Source: a bacterium CG_4_9_14_3_um_filter_65_15
Lineage (GTDB): Bacteria > Krumholzibacteriota > Krumholzibacteriia > LZORAL124-64-63
Direction: 5' to 3'
Assembly: GCA_002790835.1 (NCBI GenBank)
Contig: PFVX01000072.1
Coordinates: 219 to 32,772 of the forward strand
Length of the DNA stretch: 32,554 nt
The position numbers and the translations under genes were made by a program. The notes below the pieces were generated by a model. It ran no database searches and was not told the origin of the DNA. It saw only the letters and a list, made by a program, of their open reading frames with translations. Numbering within the stretch: the stretch's first letter is position 1; every line of letters starts with the position of its first letter. Positions 1-8,840 of this stretch are shown here, piece after piece.

Positions 1-1
1 G

Positions 2-349
2 GCCCTGCACGCCGGACGCGACGCCCTGGTCGGCATCGCCATGGTGCTGCAGGCGGTGGCCGAATCGGACGGATCCCTGGCGGACATGGCGGCCGCCCTG
101 CCGCCGGTGGTCATGCAGAAGGCCAAGGTTGACGCGGACCAGCTTCCGGGGGGTGAGGATCTGAAGCGGGCGCTGGCCGCTCTGGGGCCGGGAACCTTCG
201 ACGAGCGGGACGGCTTGAAGTGGGTCGGCGTGGGCGCCTGGGTCCACGTGCGGCCCTCGAATACCGAACCGGTGGTCCGCATCATCGCTGAAGCTCAAGA
301 TGAACAATCAGTTGCCGATCTGATACGGAAGGTCCGGCAGGCGGTCTGA
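2..349 (+). CDS. glmM: phosphoglucosamine mutase, C-terminal part (5' truncated)
   Basis: This is the last 115 residues of an alpha-D-phosphohexomutase, open from the window edge. The C-terminal domain 4 signature RPSNTEPVVRI is visible; this loop binds the sugar phosphate in the family. The upstream part, with the phosphoserine loop, the metal loop and the sugar loop, lies outside the window. In the glmM subfamily the enzyme converts glucosamine-6-P to glucosamine-1-P in the cytoplasm for UDP-GlcNAc synthesis. The glmM call rests mainly on the next gene being glmS, which makes its substrate and starts 22 nt downstream. Phosphomannomutase or phosphoglucomutase is the alternative, because the signature is shared across the superfamily. 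Confidence 0.8.
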   Translation, partial: ALHAGRDALVGIAMVLQAVAESDGSLADMAAALPPVVMQKAKVDADQLPGGEDLKRALAALGPGTFDERDGLKWVGVGAWVHVRPSNTEPVVRIIAEAQDEQSVADLIRKVRQAV

Positions 350-371
350 ATCCTTGCGGAAGGGCATTTCC

Positions 372-2192
<1,821 letters not shown>

Positions 2193-2218
2193 GCCGCCCG
2201 CCCGGTTTGCGGAGACGA

Positions 2219-2245
2219 GCGCCGGTGACGTCCTGTCACCGGCGC
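2219..2245 (+). terminator. terminator-like hairpin after glmS
   Basis: A perfect 11-bp inverted repeat (GCGCCGGTGAC / GTCACCGGCGC) with a 5-nt loop starts 27 nt after the glmS stop. It lacks a good T-run (only CTTTCC a few bases on), so it may be a weak or Rho-assisted terminator or a 3'-stabilising stem. Confidence 0.55.
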
Positions 2246-2487
2246 ACTCGCTTTCCGGGTCCCTCCGCCCTCCCGGCTCCGGAACCCTCCAGGACGTTCC
2301 GCCGACCGGTCCGTTGCATTCAATTCCGTTTATACCGAAGTCCCAACCGTCATCGGCATCCAGCGGGGTCATGGGCAGCGGGTTTGTGGGCAGTAGGCTG
2401 TAACCCGGATATTCGCCGTACGCGGGCCAGGGTTCGCTGATGCTCGAGGGATATGGCTGGCTGTCAAGTTTCCGGCCGGAAAGGGGC

Positions 2488-2516
2488 TTGGCGAGGAAGG
2501 CTGCGGGATCTAGTAT
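2488..2516 (+). promoter_or_regulatory. candidate sigma70-type promoter for ridA
   Basis: TTGGCG (2488-2493), a 17-nt spacer and TAGTAT (2511-2516) precede ridA by 36 nt. It follows the glmS hairpin, so ridA has a plausible promoter of its own. Confidence 0.5.
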
Positions 2517-2552
2517 CCCCGACGTGAAGAACCCCGAAAAGGAGCGTAACTC

Positions 2553-2936
2553 ATGACCCGCACCATCATCCACACCGACGGGGCTCCGGCGGCCATCGGA
2601 CCCTACAGCCAGGCCAACGCCGCCGGCGGTTTCCTGTTCACCGCCGGGCAGATCCCTCTGGATCCGGCCACCATGACCATCGTGGGAGAGACGGCGGCGG
2701 AGCAAACCCGCCAGGCGCTGACCAACGCCCAGGCCGTGGTCGAGGCCGGTGGTCTGACCCTGACCGATGTGGTCAAGGTGACCGTGTTCATCCGCGACAT
2801 GGCCCAATTCGGCAACATCAACGAGGTCTACCGGGAATTCTTCGCCGCCGAACCCCCCGCCCGCAGCGTGGTGGAGGTGTCCCGGCTGCCCAAGGATGTG
2901 CTGGTGGAAATCGAGATGATTGCTCACCGGGGGTGA
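2553..2936 (+). CDS. ridA: RidA family reactive intermediate (enamine/imine) deaminase
   Basis: This is a 127-aa protein of the YjgF/YER057c/UK114 family, which hydrolyses reactive 2-aminoacrylate and related enamines from PLP enzymes in the cytoplasm. Visible family motifs are GPYSQAN near residue 17, the segment LTDVVKVTVFIRDM, and the terminal block ARSVVEVSRLPKDVLVEIE with the substrate-binding arginine. The start ATG has AAGGAG (2539-2544) 8 nt upstream. It appears monocistronic, with its own promoter and a terminator directly after it. The last in-frame part of the gene (2892-2923) is duplicated exactly at 4354-4385. In that copy the same frame would run on to a different seven-residue tail (AYDSCGG), so the present C-terminus (AHRG) may be the product of a rearrangement. 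Confidence 0.93.
   Translation: MTRTIIHTDGAPAAIGPYSQANAAGGFLFTAGQIPLDPATMTIVGETAAEQTRQALTNAQAVVEAGGLTLTDVVKVTVFIRDMAQFGNINEVYREFFAAEPPARSVVEVSRLPKDVLVEIEMIAHRG
2892..2923 (+). repeat. 32-bp direct repeat, copy 1 (ridA 3' end)
   Basis: This is identical over 32 of 32 bases to 4354-4385, in the same orientation. It encodes KDVLVEIEMI and the first two bases of the next Ala codon of RidA. The pair flanks the minus-strand cytochrome gene. Confidence 0.95.
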
Positions 2937-2957
2937 AGCACCGGATTGGCGAGCAAC

Positions 2958-2986
2958 AAAAAGAGCGGCCTCAGGGCCGCTCTTTT
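2958..2986. terminator. bidirectional rho-independent terminator
   Basis: A run of As leads into AGAGCGGCC, a 4-nt loop and GGCCGCTCT followed by TTTT. With A:T pairs extending the stem, it can terminate ridA on the + strand and the convergent cytochrome gene (stop at 3006) on the minus strand. Confidence 0.85.
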
Positions 2987-3005
2987 CACCTTGAGGCCGG
3001 TGGGG

Positions 3006-4166
3006 TCACATGCCGATCAGGGCGACCCAGGTCAGGCGGCTCTCCTTGAACCTGGTGAATTCGGGATCACTGCTGTCGGGTACCGAAAGCTCACCCTCCC
3101 AGCCGAACTGGGTCATGGCGTTGGGGGCCAGTTGGATGTTGAAGAACACTCCCGCTTCGGTGAAACGGTCTTCCCCGTCATTCGCGGTATAGCTTCCGAT
3201 GTTGGCCGAGGGACCGTAGATGACGCCTCCGGATGAGGTGGCCCAAATGTTGCCCTCAAGCCCGACGAAGGTCTCCTGGGTGTCGGAGACGTCGTCCTTC
3301 TGAATGCCGAATAGGCCGTGGATGGCGGCGGGGCCCCGGAATGCCTGGAAGTCCGCTCCGAAGGTCGTCGTTTTGTCCTCTGACTTGCCGGTGGTCGAAT
3401 TGTAGGCCTTGGATACGGTTCCGAAGGCCCCGATGGAGAAGTCCTGGTTCACGTCGGCGACGATGCGTCCGGAGAAATCCTTGGGATCATGTCCTTCCAC
3501 ATCCCCGGCATTGCCGTGCCAGGCCCCGATGATCTGGACCTGATCGGTTGCCCGTGTGGACAGGCTGACGAACTGGGAGTTCCCGGGCATGAATTTTTTG
3601 GGGACCCAGGAGTTCCGGTTGGGATGGCGGTAGTTCACGGTGTTGTGGCCGTCCGCCCAGAACGGGGAACCGTATCCGGCGTGAACCGCGGTCGTGGGAG
3701 AAAGGGCGAATCCGACGGCGCCCATGGTGACTTCGGCGTTGAAATCGATCTCGTCCTCGGCTTCGATTTCCAGGAAGTAGGATATTTTGGGGGAGGCCAT
3801 TCCGGCGAAAAAGATTTCCACCTCGTGAAGCCCGCGGGTTTTCAGCTGCTTATCCTTGTCGGACAACTCGGCGGTGGTTTTGGCCTTAGACGTGCGCTTG
3901 TCGATCATGCGCAGGTTGATGATTGCGGAGCCGGGGAATGTGCCTTCCATGGGGGAGCCGTCGAGGTCCAGCTCCTGAACGAAACTGTAGCCCCCTTCCT
4001 TGTAGAGTCGGCCGGTCTCGTTAAGCTGGGGGAAAATCGTATGACACTCGTTGCAACTCATTTGTTCGGCCCGAGCGAATGTCGGGACGCCGGAGCTTAC
4101 GGCCGGCATCATTACGGCCACCGCGGCGGCAATAATCATGAGTGCAGTAAAGCGATTCCGTTTCAT
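3006..4166 (-). CDS. exported monoheme c-type cytochrome / outer-membrane beta-barrel-like protein
   Basis: The predicted product is 386 aa. An N-terminal signal peptide (about 1-31, hydrophobic core IIAAAVAVMMPAV, cleavage near TFA) is followed at once by a single heme-c motif, CNECH (Cys38, Cys41, His42), inside FARAEQMSCNECHTIFPQLNE. This layout is known in a family of porin-like proteins with a heme site at the mature N-terminus. The rest is rich in alternating polar and hydrophobic stretches with Gly and aromatic residues, as in a transmembrane beta-barrel; no second heme motif is present. The ATG at 4166 has AAGGAGG upstream (4180-4174) at good spacing, while the TTG at 4172 is too close. 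Three 60-nt lines of the gene count 52-55% GC against 67-72% in two glmS lines, which suggests acquisition. It stands alone and points against its neighbours. Electron transfer to an extracellular or periplasmic partner is a guess. Confidence 0.75.
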   Translation of the reverse strand: MKRNRFTALMIIAAAVAVMMPAVSSGVPTFARAEQMSCNECHTIFPQLNETGRLYKEGGYSFVQELDLDGSPMEGTFPGSAIINLRMIDKRTSKAKTTAELSDKDKQLKTRGLHEVEIFFAGMASPKISYFLEIEAEDEIDFNAEVTMGAVGFALSPTTAVHAGYGSPFWADGHNTVNYRHPNRNSWVPKKFMPGNSQFVSLSTRATDQVQIIGAWHGNAGDVEGHDPKDFSGRIVADVNQDFSIGAFGTVSKAYNSTTGKSEDKTTTFGADFQAFRGPAAIHGLFGIQKDDVSDTQETFVGLEGNIWATSSGGVIYGPSANIGSYTANDGEDRFTEAGVFFNIQLAPNAMTQFGWEGELSVPDSSDPEFTRFKESRLTWVALIGM

Positions 4167-4239
4167 GCCCAAATCCTCCTTGCTGGCTTGGCTACAGGAG
4201 TGATTTCCCGGGAGGGGAAAAACTCCGTGGATTGGTGGG

Positions 4240-4267
4240 ATATTGAAACCTCATTCTTCTTTGTCAA
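4240..4267 (-). promoter_or_regulatory. sigma70-type promoter for the cytochrome/barrel gene
   Basis: On the minus strand, consensus TTGACA (4267-4262), a 16-nt spacer and CAATAT (4245-4240) lie about 75 nt upstream of the ATG. This is one of the strongest promoter matches in the window. Confidence 0.65.
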
Positions 4268-4353
4268 GGTCTTTCCCGTGGTCATTCCCCATGGTCTGGG
4301 GCGGGCACGGCTTGGAGAGGTCGCTGTTGGACCACCGGGTTGGATCGCCAAGG

Positions 4354-4385
4354 AAGGATGTGCTGGTGGAAATCGAGATGATTGC
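4354..4385 (+). repeat. 32-bp direct repeat, copy 2 (upstream of tRNA-Sec)
   Basis: A perfect copy of the ridA 3' end (2892-2923). Here the ridA frame continues as AYDSCGG and a TAG stop at 4405-4407, 28 nt before tRNA-Sec. Sequence upstream of the copy shows no further ridA similarity that I can see. Confidence 0.95.
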
Positions 4386-4386
4386 G

Positions 4387-4392
4387 TATGAT
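4387..4392 (+). promoter_or_regulatory. possible -10 element for tRNA-Sec
   Basis: TATGAT lies 43 nt before the tRNA-Sec 5' end and directly abuts the repeat. No good -35 hexamer is present at 16-18 nt, since that position falls within the repeat. The call is weak. Confidence 0.3.
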
Positions 4393-4435
4393 TCCTGCGG
4401 CGGCTAGGCCCCGCTTTCGGCCCGTTTCGCCTTGC

Positions 4436-4534
4436 GGGAATGAGTGTCGTCTGGTGACGGCCGGGGACTTCAAATCCTTTTGTCGGGCGCGTCATACCGT
4501 CCGAGGTGGGTTCGATTCCCACACATTCCCGCCA
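4436..4534 (+). tRNA. selC: tRNA-Sec (anticodon TCA)
   Basis: This 99-nt gene has the hallmarks of bacterial selenocysteine tRNA. It has an extended acceptor stem (GGGAATG pairs with CATTCCC; the eighth pair, 4443/4523, is A-A), a GT linker, a 6-bp D-stem with a 4-nt TGGT loop (4446-4461), and an anticodon loop CTTCAAA with TCA at 4470-4472. A long variable arm of 6-7 bp (about 4483-4504) is followed by a 5-bp T-stem (GTGGG/CCCAC, 4506-4522), discriminator G4531 and encoded CCA. The anticodon stem has two G-T pairs. It decodes UGA as selenocysteine together with SelA, SelB and SelD, none of which is in the window. It lies 31 nt before the lipid kinase gene and may be cotranscribed with it. 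Confidence 0.93.
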
Positions 4535-4565
4535 AGTTCCCTTATCTCATTCGGAATGATGAATT

Positions 4566-5468
4566 ATGCAGGTCGTCGTCATCGCCAACCCCGTAGCCGG
4601 CACGTCCCATGGGAGAATCGGGGGAGAGACGGCGCGCGAACTGCTGACGGGGCGCGGCGCCGAGGTGGTTCTGCACACCACCGACCACCCGGGGCACGCC
4701 ACCGACCTGGCCCGGGATTCGGCCGGCTCGGCAGACGTCGTGGTGGCCGTGGGCGGGGACGGGACCTTGATGGAGACCGCCACCGGCATGGTGGGAACCG
4801 GCTGTCCGCTGGCGGTGTTGCCGTCCGGCAGCGGCAACGATTTCGCGACCGCCAACGGCATCACCAACCTGGAGGTCGGCCTGGAAAGCGTGTTTGCCGG
4901 GAACATCCGCGAACTGGATGTGGGAGACCTGGACGGGGACCTCTTCTTCAATTCGGTGGGACTTCTGGGCAGCGGAATGGTGTCGGCAGCCGCGGCCCGC
5001 TTGTGGCGCTGGCTCGGTCGCTATCGCTACGTCGTGGCCGGAGGCTGGGTGATCCTGCGCATGAGCGGCCAACGGGTCAGGTGGCTGGCGCCCGGCTGCG
5101 AGGAGGCCGTCATCGACGACCGCTTCATGCTGGTGGAAATCTGCAACGGCCCCTTGACCGGGGGCGGGTTCCGTTTCGCGCCCGACGCGGCGTTCGACGA
5201 CGGACTGTTGGACATCTGCCTGGTGCGGACCATGAGTGCCTGGACGGGTTTGGGTTTGTTGCCCAAGGCTTCCCGCGGCCGCATCATCGACCACGGAGCC
5301 GTGTCCGTGATTCGGTCACCGGACATGCAATTCGAGAGCGATGAGCCCGTGGGCTACCATCGGGACGGCGAGGCGGGTGTGCTGTCGCCGGGACGGCACC
5401 GAATCCGGGTGCGCGAGGAGAAACTTTTGTTCTGTCGACCGGCGAATCAAGGGACGGAGGTCGCGTGA
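4566..5468 (+). CDS. diacylglycerol/lipid kinase family protein (YegS/BmrU-like)
   Basis: A 300-aa protein of the DAGK catalytic-domain superfamily, which transfers the ATP gamma-phosphate to a lipid hydroxyl at the inner membrane. It opens with the family beta-strand and loop VVVIANPVAGTSHG. GGDGT, the nucleotide-binding signature, is at residues 63-67, and PSGSGNDFA follows near 90. The C-terminal beta-sandwich carries the usual GGGFRFAPDA and DGLLDICLV segments. Length matches the family (about 300). The substrate (diacylglycerol, phosphatidylglycerol or another lipid) cannot be read from sequence. The ribosome site before ATG 4566 is poor. The stop codon overlaps the next gene by 4 nt (GTGA), so the two are probably translationally coupled. 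Confidence 0.9.
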   Translation: MQVVVIANPVAGTSHGRIGGETARELLTGRGAEVVLHTTDHPGHATDLARDSAGSADVVVAVGGDGTLMETATGMVGTGCPLAVLPSGSGNDFATANGITNLEVGLESVFAGNIRELDVGDLDGDLFFNSVGLLGSGMVSAAAARLWRWLGRYRYVVAGGWVILRMSGQRVRWLAPGCEEAVIDDRFMLVEICNGPLTGGGFRFAPDAAFDDGLLDICLVRTMSAWTGLGLLPKASRGRIIDHGAVSVIRSPDMQFESDEPVGYHRDGEAGVLSPGRHRIRVREEKLLFCRPANQGTEVA

Positions 5469-6097
5469 GGAATCCGAGCGTGTGGGTCATCCTGGCGACG
5501 GCGGTGATAGCAGGGGCGGCCGCGCCTGCTCGCGGTGCGTCCGTGCCGGCGGATTCGACCGCGGTTGCGCCTGCGGTGGCGGCGCCGGATTCGGCGACGG
5601 CCGGGCCGCAACCCGTACCGGCGGCAACCGATTCCCTGGACATCTGGCACACGGGGATCAGCCCCTCGGCTGCCGTGCTCATGAGTCCGGTGTTTCCGGG
5701 GTGGGGCCAACTCTACGCCCGCAACAGCTGGCGTGCCGGTCTGGCGTTCGGAAGCCAGATGTTCTTCTGGACCAATCTGATCAGCCGCGACCAGCGCGCA
5801 CGCCGGGCAAGGGATTTTGCCGCCAACTTCGAGGAAGGGTCCGTCAACAACGAGTTCTACCTGGCCATCGGCGAGGAGGACTGGAAGCAGATGCGGGACT
5901 TTGTCTGGTGGTCCGGAGGATCCCTGCTGATCCTGGCCCTCGACGCCTATGTGGGCGCCCACCTGTTCAATTTCGACCGCGACCCCATGCCCGTGCCCGA
6001 CAACTGGAATGACGTGTTCGGCGCTCCGGGAAAGAGCCATCTGGAGTCGGGTACCGGCCCCCAGGTGACGCTTTTGCAGTGGCGAACGACCTTCTGA
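5465..6097 (+). CDS. exported DUF5683-like protein
   Basis: A 210-aa protein of unknown function. A signal peptide (about 1-24, core VWVILATAVIAGAAAPARG) precedes a low-complexity Ala/Pro/Asp/Ser linker (about 25-55). A conserved-looking block follows: SAAVLMSPVFPGWGQLYARN with a hydrophobic segment after it. The proline-glycine plus GQLY pattern and the flanking helices match DUF5683, found mainly in FCB-group bacteria. A second hydrophobic stretch, GGSLLILALDAYVGAHLF, lies near residue 150. The start is GTG at 5465, overlapping the kinase stop by 4 nt, with GGAGG at 5456-5460. Location is probably inner membrane or periplasmic. The coupling with a lipid kinase suggests an envelope role, but the sequence shows nothing more specific. 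Confidence 0.75.
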   Translation: MRNPSVWVILATAVIAGAAAPARGASVPADSTAVAPAVAAPDSATAGPQPVPAATDSLDIWHTGISPSAAVLMSPVFPGWGQLYARNSWRAGLAFGSQMFFWTNLISRDQRARRARDFAANFEEGSVNNEFYLAIGEEDWKQMRDFVWWSGGSLLILALDAYVGAHLFNFDRDPMPVPDNWNDVFGAPGKSHLESGTGPQVTLLQWRTTF

Positions 6098-6159
6098 ACC
6101 CTATCTTTGTGACCTGTCATGCCCGACCCAGCCGTCTTTCCGGGAGTTGATCCGTACCC

Positions 6160-7965
6160 ATGACCACAAACCTGCTGCAGATGCGGAATTTCTGCATCAT
6201 CGCCCACATCGACCACGGCAAGAGCACGCTGGCTGACCGGCTGCTCGAGCAGACCGGTACGGTTGTGGGCAAGGACCGGCAGGAACAGGTGCTGGATTCC
6301 ATGGACCTGGAGCGCGAACGCGGCATCACCATCAAGAGCCACCCCATCCGCATGATGTACGACGCTCCCGGCGGTGGAAACTACATGCTGAACCTCATCG
6401 ACACCCCCGGACACGTGGACTTCCACTACGAGGTCAGTCGCAGCCTCGCCGCTTGCGAGGGCGCCCTGCTGGTGGTCGATGCGGTGCAGGGCGTGCAGGC
6501 CCAGACCATCAACAACCTCTACCTGGCGCTCGAACACGACCTGACGATCATCCCGGTGATCAACAAGATCGACCTGCCTGCGGCCCGACCGGATTACGTG
6601 GCCGAGCAGTTCATCGACCTGATCGGCTGCGACCCCGACGACATCCTCAAGGTCAGCGCCAAGACCGGCGAAGGCGTGGCGGATCTGCTCACGGCGATCG
6701 TCGAGTTGGTGCCGCATCCCGAAGGCGACCCGGACCTTCCGCCCCAGGGGCTGATCTTCGATTCCATCTTCGACCCCTACGTGGGGGCCGTGGCCTACGT
6801 GCGCATGTTCCAGGGCACCATCCACAAAGGCGAACGCATCCGGCTGTTCGGCAACGACAAGCAGTTCGAGGTGGGGGAGATCGGCTGGTTCCGCCTGAAG
6901 CGCATGGCGACAAAATCGCTGGCCGCCGGCGAGGTGGGCTACATCGCCACCGGCGCCAAGGACGTGCGCCACGTGCGGGTGGGCGACACGGTGACCCTGG
7001 CGGAGGATCCCTGCTCCGGTCCGCTGCCCGGTTACACGGTGGTCAAGCCCATGGTGTTCTCGGGCATGTATCCGGTGGACAACGATCAGTACGACGACCT
7101 GCTCGACGCCCTGCAGAAACTCCAGCTCAACGACGCGGCCCTGACCTGGGAAAAGGAGACCAGCGCCGCCCTCGGCTTCGGGTTCCGCTGCGGCTTCCTG
7201 GGCCTGCTGCACATGGAGATCATCCAGGAACGTTTGGAGCGGGAGTACAACCTGAATCTCATCGCCACCCTGCCCAACGTGGAATACGAGCTGAAGACCA
7301 AGGACGGCACCGTGAGGCTGGTGGAGAATCCCGCCCTGCTGCCTGACGATCGGGAGATCCAGGAGATCCGCGAACCCATCGTTCATGCGGAGGTCATCAC
7401 GCCCAAGGAATTCGTGGGGCCGGTGATCCAGATTTCCCTGGAACGACGCGGCGTCCAGAACAAGATGGAGTACCTGGACACCGAGCGGGTGGCCATCGGG
7501 TTCGACCTTCCTCTGAGCGAACTGGTGGTGGACTACTACGACAAGCTCAAGTCGGTGACCCGTGGTTACGCTTCGCTGGATTACGAGTACGCCCGGCACC
7601 AGGTGGACGATCTGATCCGCCTGGACATCCTGATCAACGGCGAAATCGTGGACGCCCTGACCTGCATCGTCCACCGGGACAACGCCTACAACTGGGGTCT
7701 GAAGCTGTGTCAGAAACTCAAGGAGTTGATCCCGCGTCAGATGTACGCGGTGGCCATCCAGGCCGCGGTGGGCACGCGCGTGCTGGCGCGGACCACGGTC
7801 AAGCCCTTCCGCAAGAACGTGACCGCCAAGTGCTACGGCGGCGACATCAGCCGCAAGCGGAAGCTGCTGGAGAAGCAGAAAGAGGGCAAGAAGCGCATGA
7901 AGCAGGTCGGCTCGGTGGAAATTCCCCAGGAGGCCTTCCTGGCCGTCCTGAAAGTTGAACGATAG
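6160..7965 (+). CDS. lepA: elongation factor 4 (LepA GTPase)
   Basis: The protein is 601 aa, typical for LepA (about 600). It is a ribosome-associated translational GTPase of the EF-G family, thought to act in back-translocation or in 30S assembly and initiation. The GTPase motifs are intact: G1 AHIDHGKS (15-22), [20 protein letters not shown] and SAKTGEG. Domains II, III and V follow, then the LepA-specific C-terminal domain with [16 protein letters not shown] near the end. LepA lacks EF-G domain IV, as here. The start ATG has GGGAG at 6142-6146, a long spacing of 13 nt; ATG 6181 would also keep the G-domain and cannot be excluded. lepB starts 32 nt after its stop, so the two probably form one operon. 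Confidence 0.97.
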   Translation: MTTNLLQMRNFCIIAHIDHGKSTLADRLLEQTGTVVGKDRQEQVLDSMDLERERGITIKSHPIRMMYDAPGGGNYMLNLIDTPGHVDFHYEVSRSLAACEGALLVVDAVQGVQAQTINNLYLALEHDLTIIPVINKIDLPAARPDYVAEQFIDLIGCDPDDILKVSAKTGEGVADLLTAIVELVPHPEGDPDLPPQGLIFDSIFDPYVGAVAYVRMFQGTIHKGERIRLFGNDKQFEVGEIGWFRLKRMATKSLAAGEVGYIATGAKDVRHVRVGDTVTLAEDPCSGPLPGYTVVKPMVFSGMYPVDNDQYDDLLDALQKLQLNDAALTWEKETSAALGFGFRCGFLGLLHMEIIQERLEREYNLNLIATLPNVEYELKTKDGTVRLVENPALLPDDREIQEIREPIVHAEVITPKEFVGPVIQISLERRGVQNKMEYLDTERVAIGFDLPLSELVVDYYDKLKSVTRGYASLDYEYARHQVDDLIRLDILINGEIVDALTCIVHRDNAYNWGLKLCQKLKELIPRQMYAVAIQAAVGTRVLARTTVKPFRKNVTAKCYGGDISRKRKLLEKQKEGKKRMKQVGSVEIPQEAFLAVLKVER

Positions 7966-7997
7966 GCTGCGGTCCGGATCGCGGCAAGGGAGTGATG

Positions 7998-8840
7998 ATG
8001 AGCAAGCAGGGCAAGTCCAACAGCAGGAAGCAGGAGGCCGAGCCGCAGGGCGACGGCGGGAAGGTCGAAAGCGGCGCCACCGCCGGCGCCAAGGGCAAGG
8101 CCAAGCCGCCGAAGTCCAAGCAGAACGTCTTCGTGGAATACGCCAAGGCCATCGGCACGGCGCTGGTGATCGCCATGCTCCTGCGCCAGTTCATTTTCCA
8201 GGCCTTCCGCATTCCCACCGGTTCCATGCTGGAGACCCTGCAGATCGGGGATTTCCTGTTCGTCAACAAGTTCCTCTACGGAGCCAAGACTCCGGACCGG
8301 ATCCGCATCGGGAAGCTGACCCTCGTCGACGATCTGCCCGTGCTTCAGCTGCCGGCCATCCGACCGCCACGCCAGGGGGACATCATCGTTTTCGAGTACC
8401 CGCGGGACCGGAACCTCGATTACATCAAGCGTTGCGTTGCGGTGGCCGGTGACACCGTGGCCGTGAAGGACGGCGTCCTGTCGGTCAACGGCCAGATCTA
8501 CGAATCCAATTTCGGCGACCGCGACGGGGATCATTCCTGTGTGCCCGATTGGCAGGGCGGCGAGAATTGTCCGCCTCCCCGCACCAAGCACGACCAGTCG
8601 GCCTATCTGGGCAACTCGCGCAACCACGCGTGGCCCTGGGCGGGTATGCCGCAGACCTATGTGGTGCCCGAGGGGCACATCTTCATGATGGGGGACAACC
8701 GGTACAACAGCCTGGACAGCCGCTACTGGGGCGCGTTGGACGTGAACCTCATCAAGGGCAAGGCCATGTTCCTCTACTGGTCGTGGGACAAGGACCGGCA
8801 TCTGCCGCGGCTGAACCGGATCGGCGACATCATCCGGTGA
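7998..8840 (+). CDS. lepB: signal peptidase I
   Basis: This is the type I leader peptidase, which cleaves signal peptides from exported proteins at the outer face of the inner membrane. From ATG 7998 the protein is 280 aa. That start is chosen because AAGGGAG (7986-7992) is 5 nt away, while the GTG 7992 and ATG 7995 options overlap the site. The order is a Lys/Gly-rich cytoplasmic extension (1-40), one membrane segment (AIGTALVIAMLLRQFIF), PTGSM with catalytic Ser76, and DYIKRCVAVAGD with general-base Lys144. GDNRYNSLDSRYWG, the third conserved box, is near residue 230. A loop between the Lys box and the last box carries two cysteines (CVPDWQGGENC) that could form a disulfide. Its stop overlaps hemW by 4 nt. 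Confidence 0.96.
   Translation: MSKQGKSNSRKQEAEPQGDGGKVESGATAGAKGKAKPPKSKQNVFVEYAKAIGTALVIAMLLRQFIFQAFRIPTGSMLETLQIGDFLFVNKFLYGAKTPDRIRIGKLTLVDDLPVLQLPAIRPPRQGDIIVFEYPRDRNLDYIKRCVAVAGDTVAVKDGVLSVNGQIYESNFGDRDGDHSCVPDWQGGENCPPPRTKHDQSAYLGNSRNHAWPWAGMPQTYVVPEGHIFMMGDNRYNSLDSRYWGALDVNLIKGKAMFLYWSWDKDRHLPRLNRIGDIIR

Larger units (their letters stand above)
2193..2552. other. intergenic region, 360 nt, glmS to ridA
   Basis: This gap holds a terminator-like hairpin near its left end and a sigma70-like promoter near its right end. Between them (about 2260-2480) I find no gene with a ribosome site, no tRNA and no convincing RNA fold. GC is not obviously different from the surroundings (one 60-nt line counted at 65%). 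Reading frames are open across it on the minus strand, but at this GC level that is uninformative. Confidence 0.6.

Noticed and set aside
350-371. glmS ribozyme or leader riboswitch
   Set aside because: Only 22 nt separate glmM and glmS, too short for the ribozyme.
2219-2250. CIRCE-like GCACTC within the hairpin after glmS
   Set aside because: The matching GAGTGC arm is absent; the inverted repeat is a plain terminator-like stem and no chaperone gene follows.
2310-2480. Minus-strand stretch in the glmS-ridA gap whose translation looks somewhat protein-like (Pro/Tyr-rich)
   Set aside because: No start codon, ribosome site or recognisable family; open frames are expected by chance at this GC, so it is not called a pseudogene.
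4163-4522. Minus-strand 119-codon frame upstream of the cytochrome gene
   Set aside because: It runs through the promoter, the repeat and tRNA-Sec on the opposite strand and has no coding features.
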